Shown: positions 15,999 through 25,091 of the stretch, one piece after another
How the letters are laid out: every line of letters starts with the position of its first letter
Numbering within the stretch: position 1 is the stretch's first letter
From: Sphingorhabdus pulchriflava
Lineage (GTDB): Bacteria; Pseudomonadota; Alphaproteobacteria; Sphingomonadales; Sphingomonadaceae
DNA length: 64,000 bases
Reading direction: 5' to 3'
NCBI RefSeq assembly: GCF_003367235.1
Contig: NZ_QRGP01000002.1
Span: forward strand, 310,001-374,000
Notes under the pieces: generated by a model
What the model was told of the DNA's origin: nothing
Databases searched by the model: none
The model's input: the letters and a program-made list of their open reading frames with translations, nothing else
Position numbers and translations under genes: made by a program

Positions 15999-17168
15999 TT
16001 AAAGCCGTTCGATGATCGTGACGTTGGCCTGGCCACCGCCTTCGCACATTGTCTGCAGGCCATATTTGCCACCCTTGGCATCCAAAACGCCGAGCAGCGT
16101 TGCCATCAGCTTGGTGCCCGAAGCGCCGAGCGGGTGGCCGAGTGCGATCGCGCCGCCATGGACGTTGAGGCGATCATGCGATGCGCCGAGATATTTCAGC
16201 CATGCAAGCGGAACCGGGGCAAAGGCTTCGTTGACTTCATAGGCGTCGATATCTTCGATTTTGATGCCGGCTTTCTTCAACGCCTTTTCGGTGGCGAACA
16301 GTGGCTCTTCGAGCATGATGATCGGGTCACCTGCAGTCACCGAGATGTGGTGGATGCGCGCGCGCGGCGTCAGGCCATGATCCTTGAGTGCCTGTTCCGA
16401 AACGATCAAAGCGGCCGATGCGCCGTCGCAGATTTGCGAGCTGGAAGCCGCGGTGATCGAACCGCCTTCCTGTAGCAGCTTGACGCCCGAAATGCTCTCC
16501 ATCGTGGCGTCGAAACGGATGCCTTCGTCAACCAGATGCACTTCCTTGCCTTCGGGGGTTTCGATTTCGATGCCGACGATTTCATTTTTGAAATGGCCTG
16601 CTTCGGTTGCGGCCTTGGCGCGCTGGTGGCTGGCGAGCGCGAAAGCGTCGAGATCATCCTTGGTGAAGCCATGCTTCTTGACGATCATTTCTGCGCCCGC
16701 GAACTGGCTGAACATGATACCTGGGAATTTCTCTTCGAGGCGCGGCGACTTATAGTTGCCGAGACCTTCCTTCATGAACAAGGTCGCAACCGAACCCATC
16801 GGCACGCGGGTCATGCTTTCGATGCCGCTGGCGAGCACAATATCCTGCGTGCCCGACATCACGGCCTGGGCGGCAAACATCATCGCTTGTTGCGACGAAC
16901 CGCATTGACGGTCGATGGTGACGGCGGGGATGCTGTCAGGCAGCTTCGATGCCAGAACCGCATTGCGGCCAAGGTCCATCGTCTGCTGGCCACCTTGCGA
17001 GACGCAGCCGGTGATGACGTCGTCGATCGCTTTGGTGTCGAACTGGTTGCGGTCGGCAATCGCATCGAACACGGCAGCGCCGAGATCGACCGGGTGCACT
17101 CCGGCTAGCTTTCCACCGCGCCGCCCACCGGCGGTACGAACGGCATCGACAATATAAGCTGTGGCCAT
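15999..17168 (-). CDS. Acetyl-CoA C-acyltransferase (thiolase)
   Basis: A 389-residue thiolase. The acylated cysteine is Cys89 in TIDRQCGSSQQA, the catalytic histidine is in GGAIALGHPLGASG near residue 340, and the second cysteine is near residue 375 in MCEGGGQAN. All needed residues are present. The degradative (beta-oxidation, FadA-like) class fits better than acetoacetyl-CoA synthesis because an SDR dehydrogenase and crotonase lie downstream on the same strand. The ribosome binding site AAGGAG lies upstream of ATG 17168. Transcription probably starts from a TTGACC/TAATCG promoter overlapped by an 18-base palindrome, so repression by the nearby TetR protein is plausible. Confidence 0.92.
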   Translation of the reverse strand: MATAYIVDAVRTAGGRRGGKLAGVHPVDLGAAVFDAIADRNQFDTKAIDDVITGCVSQGGQQTMDLGRNAVLASKLPDSIPAVTIDRQCGSSQQAMMFAAQAVMSGTQDIVLASGIESMTRVPMGSVATLFMKEGLGNYKSPRLEEKFPGIMFSQFAGAEMIVKKHGFTKDDLDAFALASHQRAKAATEAGHFKNEIVGIEIETPEGKEVHLVDEGIRFDATMESISGVKLLQEGGSITAASSSQICDGASAALIVSEQALKDHGLTPRARIHHISVTAGDPIIMLEEPLFATEKALKKAGIKIEDIDAYEVNEAFAPVPLAWLKYLGASHDRLNVHGGAIALGHPLGASGTKLMATLLGVLDAKGGKYGLQTMCEGGGQANVTIIERL

Positions 17169-17188
17169 GACAGGACTCCTTTGTGTGA

Positions 17189-17227
17189 TTTAATCGTGCG
17201 ATTAAACCGAGTCTGTTCAGGGGTCAA
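17189..17227 (-). promoter_or_regulatory. Thiolase promoter with overlapping palindromic operator
   Basis: On the minus strand a TTGACC hexamer (17227-17222) and TAATCG (17204-17199) are spaced by 17 bases. The second hexamer is inside a perfect palindrome, TTTAATCG-TG-CGATTAAA, at 17189-17206, which ends about 20 bases before the thiolase ATG. A repressor bound there would block the promoter; the TetR-family protein encoded at 13421 is the best candidate. Confidence 0.6.
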
Positions 17228-17238
17228 TGCCTATAGCG

Positions 17239-17253
17239 AACATAGGTCAGGTG
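17239..17253. repeat. 15-bp motif shared with 41110-41124 (copy A)
   Basis: AACATAGGTCAGGTG occurs here upstream of the thiolase and again at 41110-41124 just before the Rrf2 gene. The match continues with a few differences through TTC-G-AT. Both lie in promoter regions of minus- or plus-strand genes. Confidence 0.6.
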
Positions 17254-17276
17254 TTTCTGAATGACGGGTTTTGAAA

Positions 17277-18203
17277 TTAGGCTTTCAGCGCCGCAATCGC
17301 TTCCCTTGTGGTCCGCGAATAATTGCCCCAGCGATAGCGATAGGTGCCGATATAGTGCACAAAAGCGGGGCTTTCGGGCATCGGTTCATCCCAATGGTTG
17401 ATGTAGCGATCATAGGGCAATTGCACCGGATCGGGATCATTCGCGATCACCCAGTTTGATGCGACCTGCTCGCTGCCCCATTGCCGCCAGGTGTTGCCGA
17501 GCCGCTCGTCCATTTGCTGCGAAAAGCGGGATACGGTGGCGCGACCGTCGCTGCTTTTGGCGAAACCCGCAAATCCTGCGCAACCGCGAATGTAGCGTCG
17601 AATGTCGGCATCGGGCAGCGTCTTCATTGCTGCTTCGGCATGCGCCTGTACATGATCGGTCGTAGGCCCATTGGCATGGAAAATCTGCGAGATCTCCCGT
17701 GCACTTTTGAATCCGTGCTGCGCCTCGTCCAGACCACCGGCCAGCGTGAAACTGCGGTTGGCATCTATGGCTGCGGCAATTTCGGGAACCGGGCCGGTGG
17801 TTACCGTATCCGAATCGAGCTGGATGACGAAATGGTTGCTTCGCCGATCGAGAATGGACAGCAATCGTTCCCAGCAATTGTCTTGGGGGCAGGGTGCAGT
17901 CTCGACATCGGCCTTCACGATGATTTCCGGATTGTCGCAATGCTTATCCAGAACAGCCCTGTCATCCGCAGTCAGCGTGCCGTCATCGAGCAGCACTATT
18001 TTACCGCGCGGCAAATGATGATGTAATGATTTGGCCGCCACCAGATAGGGTAAAAGCACAGCAGTGCCGATCATCGAAAACAGGATGAGTCCATCATCCT
18101 GCGCGACAATCGGGGGCGTATCCAATATGCCCTGCACCGCACGCTCATGCGCCCAGCTTCCGGCTTTTCGGCCTATCGCCGTGAGTATTTCCATCAGGGT
18201 CAA
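17277..18203 (-). CDS. Glycosyltransferase-like protein of unknown specificity
   Basis: A 308-residue soluble protein without signal peptide. Its middle shows the pattern of a GT-A nucleotide-sugar transferase: KIVLLDDGTLTADD near residue 68 and FVIQLDSDTVTTGP with an Asp-Ser-Asp metal motif at residues 130-132. A later RGCAGFAGFAKSS segment and a WRQWGSEQVASNW segment near residue 240 resemble acceptor-side regions. The C-terminal HYIGTYRYRWGNY is aromatic-rich. I do not recognise a named family, and the donor and acceptor are unknown. Start ATG 18203 has an alternative at the second Met. It lies 42 bases from the EamA transporter gene, same strand. Confidence 0.6.
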   Translation of the reverse strand: MTLMEILTAIGRKAGSWAHERAVQGILDTPPIVAQDDGLILFSMIGTAVLLPYLVAAKSLHHHLPRGKIVLLDDGTLTADDRAVLDKHCDNPEIIVKADVETAPCPQDNCWERLLSILDRRSNHFVIQLDSDTVTTGPVPEIAAAIDANRSFTLAGGLDEAQHGFKSAREISQIFHANGPTTDHVQAHAEAAMKTLPDADIRRYIRGCAGFAGFAKSSDGRATVSRFSQQMDERLGNTWRQWGSEQVASNWVIANDPDPVQLPYDRYINHWDEPMPESPAFVHYIGTYRYRWGNYSRTTREAIAALKA

Positions 18204-18245
18204 CCGCTATTCCTTGTGCGTAACCAGCCGCACCTAGCGGGTTCC

Positions 18246-19151
18246 TTAGGCAGAAGCCATTTCGACATGATTAACAATCGCAGGTTTTACACGCGCGGCA
18301 ATCAGGCTGCCGCCCACGATGAGCGCAGTTCCTATGAGCGTTGAAAGCGTAACCGGCTCGTCAAAGAACACCCAGCCAAACAGCACTGCCCAGACAAAGG
18401 CGGTGTATTCGACGGGGATCAATATCTGCGCCTCCGCCCGGGCATAAGCCCAACTCATTAGCAGCAGCGAAAAAATGGCGAGCGACGCGGCGGTCAACAG
18501 CATTGGAATCTTGGCTACTACCAATGGTGCCAGAAACCAGGGTGCGGCAAGCGCCAGAACGGACGCGGTTAGAAGATTCTGGAAAAAGGCGATTTCTATT
18601 GGCCCCGCTGCCTGCGCCTGTTGACGCGCAAGGATCAGATTATAGGCGAACAGCACGGCGGAAAAGAGCACGGCCAGCGCACCCCATAAGGCTTCGCTCG
18701 AATAATGCCCGCTGAATTTTCCATAAAGGATCACGCCAACCCCCGCGAGCCCGGCGATAGAGGCCAGAATCGCCTCACGACCTATTTTCTCACCCAGCAA
18801 TATTGCGGCGAGATAGAGCGCGATGACGGGCGCGATGAACGATAGGCCAATCGCTTCGGCCAGCGGCAAAACCGCAATTGCCCAGAAAAAGCTGACCGCC
18901 ATCCCCGCAACAATGAAGCTACGCCATAAATGGAGGCGCAGATTATCGCGCGCAGGCCAGCCCTGACCGGTTGTCACGAACAATAGACCTGCAATCAAAG
19001 TGCCGACCAAATTGCGCCAGAGCACCGCATTATAGGCCCCGACGCTCAGCGACAGATCCTTCATCGCCGCATCCATTAGCGAAAATGTGCCGACGCCTGC
19101 TGCGGCAACAGCGAACGCAATGGCGGGGTTGGTGGGGCGCAATGTCGACAT
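18246..19151 (-). CDS. DMT superfamily transporter (EamA family)
   Basis: A roughly 300-residue membrane protein with ten hydrophobic segments arranged as two EamA repeats (residues about 10-140 and 155-290), typical of drug/metabolite exporters of the RhaT/EamA type. Sequences such as LWRNLVGTLIAGLLF, LPLAEAIGLSFIAPV and TAFVWAVLFGWVFFDEPVT are diagnostic. The exported substrate cannot be inferred. Several in-frame ATGs (19151, 19157, 19163, 19175) compete, none with a good ribosome binding site; a still longer reading to 19238 would overlap the divergent CorC gene and looks wrong. Confidence 0.85.
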   Translation of the reverse strand: MSTLRPTNPAIAFAVAAAGVGTFSLMDAAMKDLSLSVGAYNAVLWRNLVGTLIAGLLFVTTGQGWPARDNLRLHLWRSFIVAGMAVSFFWAIAVLPLAEAIGLSFIAPVIALYLAAILLGEKIGREAILASIAGLAGVGVILYGKFSGHYSSEALWGALAVLFSAVLFAYNLILARQQAQAAGPIEIAFFQNLLTASVLALAAPWFLAPLVVAKIPMLLTAASLAIFSLLLMSWAYARAEAQILIPVEYTAFVWAVLFGWVFFDEPVTLSTLIGTALIVGGSLIAARVKPAIVNHVEMASA

Positions 19152-19222
19152 GGGCATGCGCATAGGCACTGCCATGGGTCTTGCCAAGGGTGGCGGCCGC
19201 ACACTATGTGCAGGGCAACACC

Positions 19223-20533
19223 ATGGACCTTGACCCATTCCCCTGGCTTGATGCGCTTATAATTCTCGCGCTGATCGCCCTTAACGGCGTATTCGCGATG
19301 TCCGAACTGGCGATTGTGTCGTCGCGTCCGGCGCGGCTTCAGGCGATGGCCGAAGGCGGTAGCAGCGGCGCCGCAGCAGCAATTCATCTTTCAAAGGATC
19401 CCGGCCGGTTTCTCTCGACCGTGCAGATTGGTATCACCCTGATTGGTATCATCAACGGTGCCTATTCGGGTGCCAGCCTTGGTGGGCCGATGGGCGAGCG
19501 CATAGCCCTGCTAGGCCTCTTCAGCGACAAATGGTCGATGAACATCGGGTTTGGTCTGGTCATTGTCGCCACAACCTACGCCTCACTGGTGATTGGTGAG
19601 CTCGTGCCCAAGCAATTTGGCCTGGTGGCACCCGAACGGATAGCCGCACTGGTCGCGCGCCCTATGGAATGGCTTGCCCGGATCGCGGCTCCTTTTGTCT
19701 GGTTGCTCGACATATCCAGCCGCCTGATTTTCAAACTGCTGGGTCTCAACCGCGACAATCGCGATGCGCTGACCACCGAAGAATTGAAAGTCGTCTTCAC
19801 TGAAGCAACGCACGCCGGAATTATCGAAGAGCATGAGCACAAGGTAATTTCGGGCGTAGTCCGCCTCGCCGACCGTCCAGTGCGCGAAGTCATGACCCCG
19901 CGCACCGAGGTCGATACCATCGCAGCAGACGCCAGCGCCGAAACGATCCGCGATCGCCTGTTACATTCGCCGCATACCCGACTGCCGGTGATGGGTGAGA
20001 GTGTCGATGACATTATCGGCGTGGTGCAGGCGCGTGATATCGTCGCGGCGCAAATAGAGGGCCGCCCGCTCGAATTGCGTTCGATGATGCGCAAGGCCGA
20101 AATCGTGCCCGACCAGCTTGACGCAATGGATGCGCTGGAATTTCTTCGTAAATCGGAAGTACCCATGTTGCTGGTGCATGACGAATATGGCCATTTCGAA
20201 GGCATCGTCACGCCCAATGACTTGCTTGCCGCGATCGCTGGCGAATTTGCCTCTGATCAGGAACAGGGGAGTGCGGCGAATATTATTGCGCTCGATGACG
20301 GCTCACTTCTGATCGACGGAGGTATGGCCGCTGATGCGATGGCGCAGGCGCTTGACATTCAATTGCCCGAAGACCGGGATTACGCAACCGCCGCTGGGCA
20401 TGTGCTCCAGATCCTCCGTCACCTTCCGGAAGAGGGCGAGAGTTTTGTCGACAGCGGCTGGCATTTCGAGGTGGTCGATATGGACGGGCGCAAGATAGAC
20501 AAATTACGTGTCCGAAAGGCCGAGGGGGCATAA
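19223..20533 (+). CDS. HlyC/CorC family CNNM-type transporter
   Basis: A 436-residue protein with an N-terminal DUF21/CNNM membrane domain (TM segments in residues 8-165, including GVFAMSELAIVSSRPARLQ), a pair of CBS domains (about 210-340, VMTPRTEVDTI and MLLVHDEYGHFEGIVTPNDLL), and a C-terminal CorC_HlyC domain (LPEDRDYATAAGHVLQIL). These proteins are linked to magnesium/cobalt homeostasis; 'hemolysin' is a historical label. ATG 19223 is chosen because the membrane domain then begins a few residues in; an upstream ATG at 19181 overlaps the divergent transporter start. A strong terminator follows at 20532-20569. Confidence 0.9.
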   Translation: MDLDPFPWLDALIILALIALNGVFAMSELAIVSSRPARLQAMAEGGSSGAAAAIHLSKDPGRFLSTVQIGITLIGIINGAYSGASLGGPMGERIALLGLFSDKWSMNIGFGLVIVATTYASLVIGELVPKQFGLVAPERIAALVARPMEWLARIAAPFVWLLDISSRLIFKLLGLNRDNRDALTTEELKVVFTEATHAGIIEEHEHKVISGVVRLADRPVREVMTPRTEVDTIAADASAETIRDRLLHSPHTRLPVMGESVDDIIGVVQARDIVAAQIEGRPLELRSMMRKAEIVPDQLDAMDALEFLRKSEVPMLLVHDEYGHFEGIVTPNDLLAAIAGEFASDQEQGSAANIIALDDGSLLIDGGMAADAMAQALDIQLPEDRDYATAAGHVLQILRHLPEEGESFVDSGWHFEVVDMDGRKIDKLRVRKAEGA

Positions 20534-20569
20534 AAAAGGCGGATGCTTTTTGAGCACCCGCCCTTTTTT
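20532..20569. terminator. Bidirectional terminator
   Basis: AAAAAA, stem GGCGGATGCT, loop, AGCACCCGCC, TTTTTT. The stem has one mismatch and is flanked by A and T runs, so it can stop transcription from the CorC-type gene on the plus strand and from the HhH-protein gene on the minus strand, which converge here. Confidence 0.9.
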
Positions 20570-20590
20570 GATTGGGTAAAGGCCTCTTGA

Positions 20591-21451
20591 TCAGCCTTTG
20601 CTGATTTCGCTGCCCAGTGCGCCATATTTCTTTTCGAAACCGGCGATGTCGCCTGCGGCCAATAGTTTTGCCTGATCGACCCAATTGTCGCGCTTGATGC
20701 GACCAGCGAATGCGCCCAATTTTGAATCGATCTCGGCAATATCTGCATCCGACCAGCTGGCGATTTGCGAAAAACCGGTCACGCCGAGAGTTTTGAGTTG
20801 GGCAACCAGCTTTGGCCCGACGCCTTTGAGCAATTCGACATTGTCGGGGATTGCGGGTTTGACAGCTGGCTTGGCTGCTGACTTTGCCTTTGCTTTTGTT
20901 GTCGTCGATTTAGCTGACGATTTGGCGGCGGCAAGGGCGGGTGCAGCCTTGGGTTTCGGCGCCGGGGTGGTTTTGGGCTTTGGCTCCGCCTTGGCCTTTG
21001 TGACAGCAGCAGCAGGCTTGGGTTTCGTCTCGCTTTTGGCCTTGGCAGGTGTGGGGGCTGCTTTTGCTGCTGCCTTGGTTGCGGCCGATTTCGCGACGGC
21101 TTTGGCTGCGGGCTTATCCTTCGCGTCAGGCTTGGCTTTGGGCGCAACAACTTTTGCTGGGGAAGGCGCTTTTTTGGCAGGCTCTGCCTTAGCCTTGGCC
21201 GGAGTTTTGGCCATCGCTTTCGCTTTAGTGGCTGGGGCAGCCTTCCCTGCGTCCATCAGCGGCGCAGGCTTTATAACGGCTGGCTCAGGCTCGGCAATTT
21301 TCGGGGCTACTGGTGGGGAGACCGTCTTTGTTGGCGGCTCAATCTTGGCAGCAGGTTTGGTCGGCTCGACGGGCTTGCGCGGCCAGGCGAACCAGATGAT
21401 GGCGAGAACCGCCGCGACGATCAGCAAAATTACCAAAGCATTAGAACTCAC
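20591..21451 (-). CDS. Membrane-anchored Ala/Lys/Pro-rich protein with C-terminal helix-hairpin-helix domain
   Basis: A 286-residue protein with three parts. Residues 4-23 form a TM anchor (ALVILLIVAAVLAIIWFAWP). Residues 30-200 are low complexity, dominated by repeats of KAKAEPAK, AAKAAP and KPKAAP, giving a basic, extended linker. The last 85 residues hold a compact domain with DNVELLKGVGPKLVAQL, a helix-hairpin-helix signature of the kind found in DUF4332-like and L21-associated domains, followed by two helices. Function is unknown; a basic linker with an HhH module suggests binding to DNA or to an anionic polymer, which is inference. A similar single-TM plus HhH architecture is common in sphingomonads. 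Confidence 0.75.
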   Translation of the reverse strand: MSSNALVILLIVAAVLAIIWFAWPRKPVEPTKPAAKIEPPTKTVSPPVAPKIAEPEPAVIKPAPLMDAGKAAPATKAKAMAKTPAKAKAEPAKKAPSPAKVVAPKAKPDAKDKPAAKAVAKSAATKAAAKAAPTPAKAKSETKPKPAAAVTKAKAEPKPKTTPAPKPKAAPALAAAKSSAKSTTTKAKAKSAAKPAVKPAIPDNVELLKGVGPKLVAQLKTLGVTGFSQIASWSDADIAEIDSKLGAFAGRIKRDNWVDQAKLLAAGDIAGFEKKYGALGSEISKG

Positions 21452-21617
21452 TGGAATTTCCCCTCTGCGTATAAATTTGGACGTACAAACCTCGCGGCCT
21501 GCATACCCGCGCCGGATTGGCGATTCTGGTCAATCTAACTTAACCGGACATGGCAATCTGTCCAGTATTCGCGGTTAACCGCATTATTTGCGGAAAAACT
21601 CCGAAGCCTATGCTGTC

Positions 21618-21884
21618 TTAGCGGACATGCTCGACCAGATATTTGGCGGTTCGCAGGTCGCAGTCCAGTTGCTCGCGCACAAGTTTGATCGCTTCGATTT
21701 TGCGTCCATCGGCGCGATACAGCAGCACGAGAGCTTTCAGATCGCCATGCAGTTCGCGGGGTTCGATTGGCTGTACCGGTTCAATCTGCAGCTTCCGCCG
21801 CCGATTCAAAATCCATGACAGAACGACACCGGCGAACAGCCCCAAGGCGAACGACAACCAGTCAAATTCGCCATCACCAGTCAT
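21618..21884 (-). CDS. Small membrane protein with L7/L12 C-terminal-like domain
   Basis: An 88-residue protein. After a short N-terminus it has one TM helix ([18 protein letters not shown]), a basic patch NRRRK, and a C-terminal segment [29 protein letters not shown]. That segment has the pattern of the ribosomal L7/L12 C-terminal fold (KI..IK.VRE....L..AK.LV). Such stand-alone membrane-tethered domains are annotated in other bacteria without known function. ATG 21884 overlaps the purD stop by four bases, so it is translated after purD; the longer reading to 21938 is inside purD and is not supported. Confidence 0.75.
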   Translation of the reverse strand: MTGDGEFDWLSFALGLFAGVVLSWILNRRRKLQIEPVQPIEPRELHGDLKALVLLYRADGRKIEAIKLVREQLDCDLRTAKYLVEHVR

Positions 21885-23161
21885 TTGGCATCGGTCCTTT
21901 CGCGGGCCACTTCGCGCCAGCCAATGTCGCGACGGCAAAAGCCGCTTGGGAAGTCTATTGCCTCGACTGCCGCGTAGGCGGCCGCCTGTGCCTCGGTCAC
22001 CGTGCCTCCTGTTGCAGTCACATTGAGGACGCGGCCACCATTGGCGGTCAACTGGCCATTCGTGATGGCCGTTCCCGCATGAAAGACGCGGGCATCGCCG
22101 ACGTTGCCAAACTTTATATGGCCGCCCTTTTCAGGTGTTCCGGGATAGCCATTGGCTGCCATTACGACGGTTAGGGCATAGTCCTCGGATAATTCAGGTC
22201 TGTCGGCGTTGGCCAGTCCGCCCTCGGAGGCTGCGGCCTGCAGCAATTCGACCAGATCGCCCTCGAACCGCATCATCAGCACCTGGCATTCGGGATCGCC
22301 AAACCGGCAATTATACTCGATCAGTTTGGGCCCCTCGGAAGTCAGCATCAGCCCTGCGAAGAACACACCGCTATAGGGGCGACCATCCCGCGCCATCGCC
22401 TTGACCGTGGGGTCGATGATGCGCTGCATCACTTCCGTTTCAAGTGCGTCAGTAAAGACAGGCGCAGGCGAATAAGCCCCCATACCACCGGTATTGGGCC
22501 CGGTGTCGCCGTCGCCGACACGCTTATGATCTTGTGCCGAGCCGAAAGGAATAACATGGGTTCCGTCGCTGATCGCAAAGAAACTCACTTCTTCGCCGGT
22601 CATGAATTCCTCAATCACGACCTCCGCGCCGGCGTCGCCAAAGCCGCCTTCGAACATATGTTCGATAGCCTCGCGTGCTTCGTCAGCGGTTTCAGCTATG
22701 ATTACGCCTTTGCCCGCAGCGAGCCCGTCTGCCTTGATAACAACGGGCAACCCGAAACGGGCAAGATCTGCATGTGCTTTTGCCTTGTCGGTATGACGGG
22801 CATAGGCCGCAGTCGGAATATTTTCTCGCGCGCAGAGGTCTTTGACGAAGCCTTTGGATCCTTCGAGGACTGCCGCATTGGCATTCGGCCCAAAGACCTT
22901 GATGCCCGCCCCGCGAAGGCTGTCTCCCAAACCGTCGACCAAGGGTGCCTCGGGACCGACCACGACGAAGGTTATGGCATTGGCTGTGCAAAAATCCACA
23001 ATTGCGGCGTGATCGGAAACGTCGATTGCCACCAGTTCCGCAACTTCACCAATTCCGGGGTTGCCGGGGCAGGCAAACAGTTTATCGCAACTCGGCGATT
23101 GCGAAAGCCGCCACGCCAGCGCATGTTCGCGACCACCCGAACCGATGAGCAAGATATTCAA
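21881..23161 (-). CDS. purD: Phosphoribosylamine-glycine ligase
   Basis: A 426-residue ATP-grasp enzyme that makes glycinamide ribonucleotide, the second step of de novo purine synthesis. The start [19 protein letters not shown] is invariant in the family. [69 protein letters not shown] and [12 protein letters not shown] are read clearly (last three in part). It is divergent from xseA, with only three bases between the two start codons, so promoters must overlap the coding sequences. The stop overlaps the next small gene. purE and purK are elsewhere in this window at 37325-38880. Confidence 0.95.
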   Translation of the reverse strand: MNILLIGSGGREHALAWRLSQSPSCDKLFACPGNPGIGEVAELVAIDVSDHAAIVDFCTANAITFVVVGPEAPLVDGLGDSLRGAGIKVFGPNANAAVLEGSKGFVKDLCARENIPTAAYARHTDKAKAHADLARFGLPVVIKADGLAAGKGVIIAETADEAREAIEHMFEGGFGDAGAEVVIEEFMTGEEVSFFAISDGTHVIPFGSAQDHKRVGDGDTGPNTGGMGAYSPAPVFTDALETEVMQRIIDPTVKAMARDGRPYSGVFFAGLMLTSEGPKLIEYNCRFGDPECQVLMMRFEGDLVELLQAAASEGGLANADRPELSEDYALTVVMAANGYPGTPEKGGHIKFGNVGDARVFHAGTAITNGQLTANGGRVLNVTATGGTVTEAQAAAYAAVEAIDFPSGFCRRDIGWREVARERTDAK

Positions 23162-23164
23162 GCG

Positions 23165-24640
23165 ATGGACTCCCCATTTCCCGACGAAGAAGGCAATTCG
23201 CGGCTGTTAGCCGAGGCCAAGGCTGGCAGCAATGCCCCAGCCTTGTCGGTGTCGGAAATTTCGAATGCCCTGAAACGCACCGTTGAAGATCGCTTCGGTC
23301 ATGTCCGTGTGCGGGGTGAAATTTCGGGCTTTAAGCGCGCCGCATCCGGCCATCTATATTTCAGCCTGAAAGATACCGATGCCAAACTCGATGGGGTGAT
23401 GTGGAAGGGCAATGCCGGACGGCTTCCCTTTGCGCCAGAAGACGGGCTGGAGGTGATCGCGACGGGCAAGCTCACGACCTATGCAGGGCGTTCAAGCTAT
23501 CAAATAGTCGCGGACCGGATGGAGCTTGCCGGTGAAGGCGCGCTGATGCTGCTCTTTGAAAAACTCAAGGCGCGGTTGGCGGCAGAGGGATTGTTCGATG
23601 GCGCGCGCAAATGCCCGATCCCTTATCTGCCGCGCACCATCGGTATCGTAACTTCGCCAACCGGTGCAGTGATTCGCGACATGATGCACCGGCTGGAAGA
23701 TCGTTTTCCCAGCCATGTCATCCTGTGGCCGGTGATGGTGCAAGGTGATGGCGCGGCGGCGCAGATTGCGGCGGCGGTGCGTGGTTTTTCGGCGATGCCC
23801 GAAGACGGACCCATTCCCCGTCCCGACCTGTTGATCGTGGCGCGCGGCGGCGGCTCGATCGAGGATCTGTGGGCGTTTAACGAAGAAGTCGTGATTCGTG
23901 CCGTTGCCGGATCTTCCATCCCCGTCATTTCGGCGGTCGGGCACGAGACCGACACCACCCTGTGCGATTATGCGGCCGATTTGCGCGCACCGACACCCAG
24001 TGCCGCTGCCGAGATGGCGGTGCCCGTGCGGCTCGATCTGGCAGAGCGCCTTTCGGGTGCGGAGATGCGGCTGACAGGCGGCTTGCGGCGATTGCTGCAG
24101 CGTTCGATGGAACGGCTGGAAAATCTGCGCAGGCTGATGCCGAATGCCCAGGATATTGTTGCGAACCGTCAGCAGCGCGCGGATGATTTGAACGAGCGGC
24201 TCCGGCGCGGACTGGAACGGCGCGCCGATCTCGCAAAGATTGCCTTTGTCGGCGTCTCCGCGCGCTTAAATCCAGCCTTGTTGTCGCGCCCGCTCGACCG
24301 GCAGCGCGAACGGTTGGGCGCAATGCGGCTGACGACGGTATCGCTGCAGCGGCGAGTGATTGAAGGGCGATCGCGGCTCTCGGGTATCGAAAGGCTGTTG
24401 GCGTCGCTCCACCCGGAGGCCCCCCTGCAACGTGGTTTTGCGCGAATTACATCAGCCGATGGCAAGACGACGATCATGAATAGCGCGCAGGCGCAGGCGG
24501 CTGGTCAAGTGCGGATCAACTTTGCCGACGGCTCGATTGCTGCCGACATATCGGGTGCTGACACGCCTCGCGCGCCAATCGCCCCAAAACCAAGCCGCCC
24601 TAAAGCTGCGGGGCAACACGACCTATTCGGCGAAGGTTAG
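23165..24640 (+). CDS. xseA: Exodeoxyribonuclease VII large subunit
   Basis: A 491-residue XseA. An N-terminal OB-fold lies at about residues 30-120 ([24 protein letters not shown]), followed by the catalytic domain ([66 protein letters not shown]) and a long helical coiled region. The C-terminus ends GQHDLFGEG, resembling the QxxLF clamp-binding motif. ATG 23165 is right: longer readings in this frame run antisense through purD. The small subunit XseB is not adjacent. The stop overlaps the convergent STAS-like gene by four bases. Confidence 0.93.
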   Translation: MDSPFPDEEGNSRLLAEAKAGSNAPALSVSEISNALKRTVEDRFGHVRVRGEISGFKRAASGHLYFSLKDTDAKLDGVMWKGNAGRLPFAPEDGLEVIATGKLTTYAGRSSYQIVADRMELAGEGALMLLFEKLKARLAAEGLFDGARKCPIPYLPRTIGIVTSPTGAVIRDMMHRLEDRFPSHVILWPVMVQGDGAAAQIAAAVRGFSAMPEDGPIPRPDLLIVARGGGSIEDLWAFNEEVVIRAVAGSSIPVISAVGHETDTTLCDYAADLRAPTPSAAAEMAVPVRLDLAERLSGAEMRLTGGLRRLLQRSMERLENLRRLMPNAQDIVANRQQRADDLNERLRRGLERRADLAKIAFVGVSARLNPALLSRPLDRQRERLGAMRLTTVSLQRRVIEGRSRLSGIERLLASLHPEAPLQRGFARITSADGKTTIMNSAQAQAAGQVRINFADGSIAADISGADTPRAPIAPKPSRPKAAGQHDLFGEG

Positions 24641-25017
24641 TCTGCCGATTTGGCGTGATCGCCGATTTTCGCCCAGGTGCGGGCATATTCCAGCTGGTCG
24701 AGCCCGAAGGTGCGGATTGCCACAGGATAGAAAGGCGCGAACATCCGCGTTACCGGGCCGACCCATCCGCTGTCGCTAACCACGGCAGCGCGATGGATGA
24801 AGTTGCGGTGCGATAGGTGGAAGAGCAGGTCTTTCCACCACACTTGCGGCTCGACCCAACCGATATCGCGAACGACTTCAACAACGTTCAACTGCTCGTG
24901 CGTCTTGAGCAACTCGTCGACCGCCGCGACCGCCGCTTCATAATCGGCCTTATGAATGACGCCGTCCACGGTTAGTTCGAGATATCCGGCTTTGGCGTCT
25001 GTTTCGACTTTGAGCAT
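24637..25017 (-). CDS. SpoIIAA-like (STAS-type, DUF3478) protein
   Basis: A 126-residue cytoplasmic protein of the SpoIIAA-like/STAS fold. The start MLKVETDAKAGYLELTVDGVI followed by the ADYEAAVAAVDELLK helix and VVEVVRDIGWVEPQVWWKD is the standard pattern. The middle HRAAVVSDSGWVGPVTRM and the end DQLEYARTWAKIG also fit. These proteins are structurally known but of uncertain function, possibly binding membranes or hydrophobic ligands. I chose ATG 25017, preceded by AAAGGA; a longer reading to 25071 lacks family similarity. Confidence 0.85.
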   Translation of the reverse strand: MLKVETDAKAGYLELTVDGVIHKADYEAAVAAVDELLKTHEQLNVVEVVRDIGWVEPQVWWKDLLFHLSHRNFIHRAAVVSDSGWVGPVTRMFAPFYPVAIRTFGLDQLEYARTWAKIGDHAKSAD

Positions 25018-25091
25018 GGCAGAGTCCTTTCTTGTTAAAGACAGGATGGAATCCGGGCTGCCTGATGTCATTGACTACAGTCAAATAGTGG

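Noticed and set aside
20591-21451. Histone H1-like or TonB-like protein
   Set aside because: The Ala/Lys/Pro-rich stretch alone is not diagnostic; the C-terminal helix-hairpin-helix domain and N-terminal TM helix define another architecture.
22526-23164. Long in-frame extension upstream of xseA
   Set aside because: It lies antisense through purD and has no XseA similarity; ATG 23165 fits the family.
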